NCBI GenBank assembly: GCA_036278875.1
Contig: DASUKF010000023.1
Location: 1-19,710, forward strand
Length of the DNA: 19,710 nt
Reading direction: 5' to 3'
Source of the DNA: JANWLD01 sp036278875
GTDB taxonomy: Bacteria > Patescibacteriota > Saccharimonadia > Saccharimonadales > 2-12-FULL-41-12
The notes under the pieces were generated by a model, which was not told where the DNA came from, made no database searches, and saw only the letters and a list, made by a program, of their open reading frames with translations. A program made the position numbers and the translations under genes. Of the stretch, positions 19,641 to 19,710 are shown in pieces (within the stretch, counting starts at the first letter, position 1; the number at the start of each line of letters is the position of its first letter).

Positions 19641-19710
19641 AGAGTCGATTCAATGCGGAGCTTGAATCATATTAACGACCTTACTTTATCACTAAAAATT
19701 AATTTTAACC

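Noticed and set aside
1..19710. CRISPR array, insertion sequence or prophage
   Set aside because: No regularly spaced repeats, transposase, integrase or phage structural genes are visible on either strand.
1..19710. UGA recoding as in Gracilibacteria/Absconditabacteria
   Set aside because: UGA acts as stop at the end of several complete genes (for example 3798-3800 and the kinase/regulator junction), and no gene has in-frame UGA.

Overview
The window reads as a chromosomal segment of a Candidate Phyla Radiation bacterium, most likely Candidatus Saccharibacteria (TM7). The evidence is a compact layout with many overlapping stops and starts, a Gram-positive-like envelope gene set, several small conserved-looking proteins of the type common in CPR genomes, and the standard code: UGA ends several genes, so this is not a UGA-recoded CPR lineage. 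The phylum is inferred from recollection of protein families and was not tested by search.

Layout. 1-2557: the 5' part of murC (minus, running off the left edge), then two membrane-anchored proteins of unknown function. 2679-2997: a 65-aa protein with its own promoter and terminator. 3033-4914: an ABC-2 exporter pair. 4942-6977: a HIT protein, a tRNA-dihydrouridine synthase and a phosphoribosyltransferase. 6983-7655: a 148-aa unknown protein and a CAU-anticodon tRNA on the minus strand. 7709-8170: an FtsB/DivIC-like division protein. 8167-10472 (minus): an OmpR-type two-component system next to a secreted helical protein. 10578-12388: a 7-TM membrane protein, an AT-rich intergenic region and an NAD(P)HX dehydratase. 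12385-15469 (minus): an M15 peptidase, a short-chain dehydrogenase and a second ABC-2 exporter pair. 15592-16610: a 43-aa membrane protein, then a DUF6580 membrane protein with a DUF4430 protein (minus). 16742-18638: an FAD oxidoreductase and a secreted Pro-rich protein. 18702-19077: initiator tRNA, terminator and tRNA-derived partial copies. 19121-19640: a structured leader or small RNA and a small SANT/Myb-like DNA-binding protein.

How the genes fit together. Much of the region concerns the cell envelope: murC (peptidoglycan precursor), an M15 peptidase, an FtsB-like protein, two exporters, an envelope-sensing two-component system and several surface proteins. A second theme is tRNA and nucleotide metabolism (two CAU tRNAs, Dus, a PRTase, HIT, NnrD).

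Expression. Many first-in-operon genes have a -10 box ending 6-8 nt before the start codon and no Shine-Dalgarno (SD) sequence, as expected for leaderless mRNAs. Operon-internal genes and a few others have clear SD sequences. The most unusual DNA is around the tRNAs. Both tRNA genes are followed by a nested inverted repeat that includes the ACCA tail and has a terminator with loop CUUGU. The initiator tRNA is also followed by one inverted and one split direct copy of its own 3' portion.
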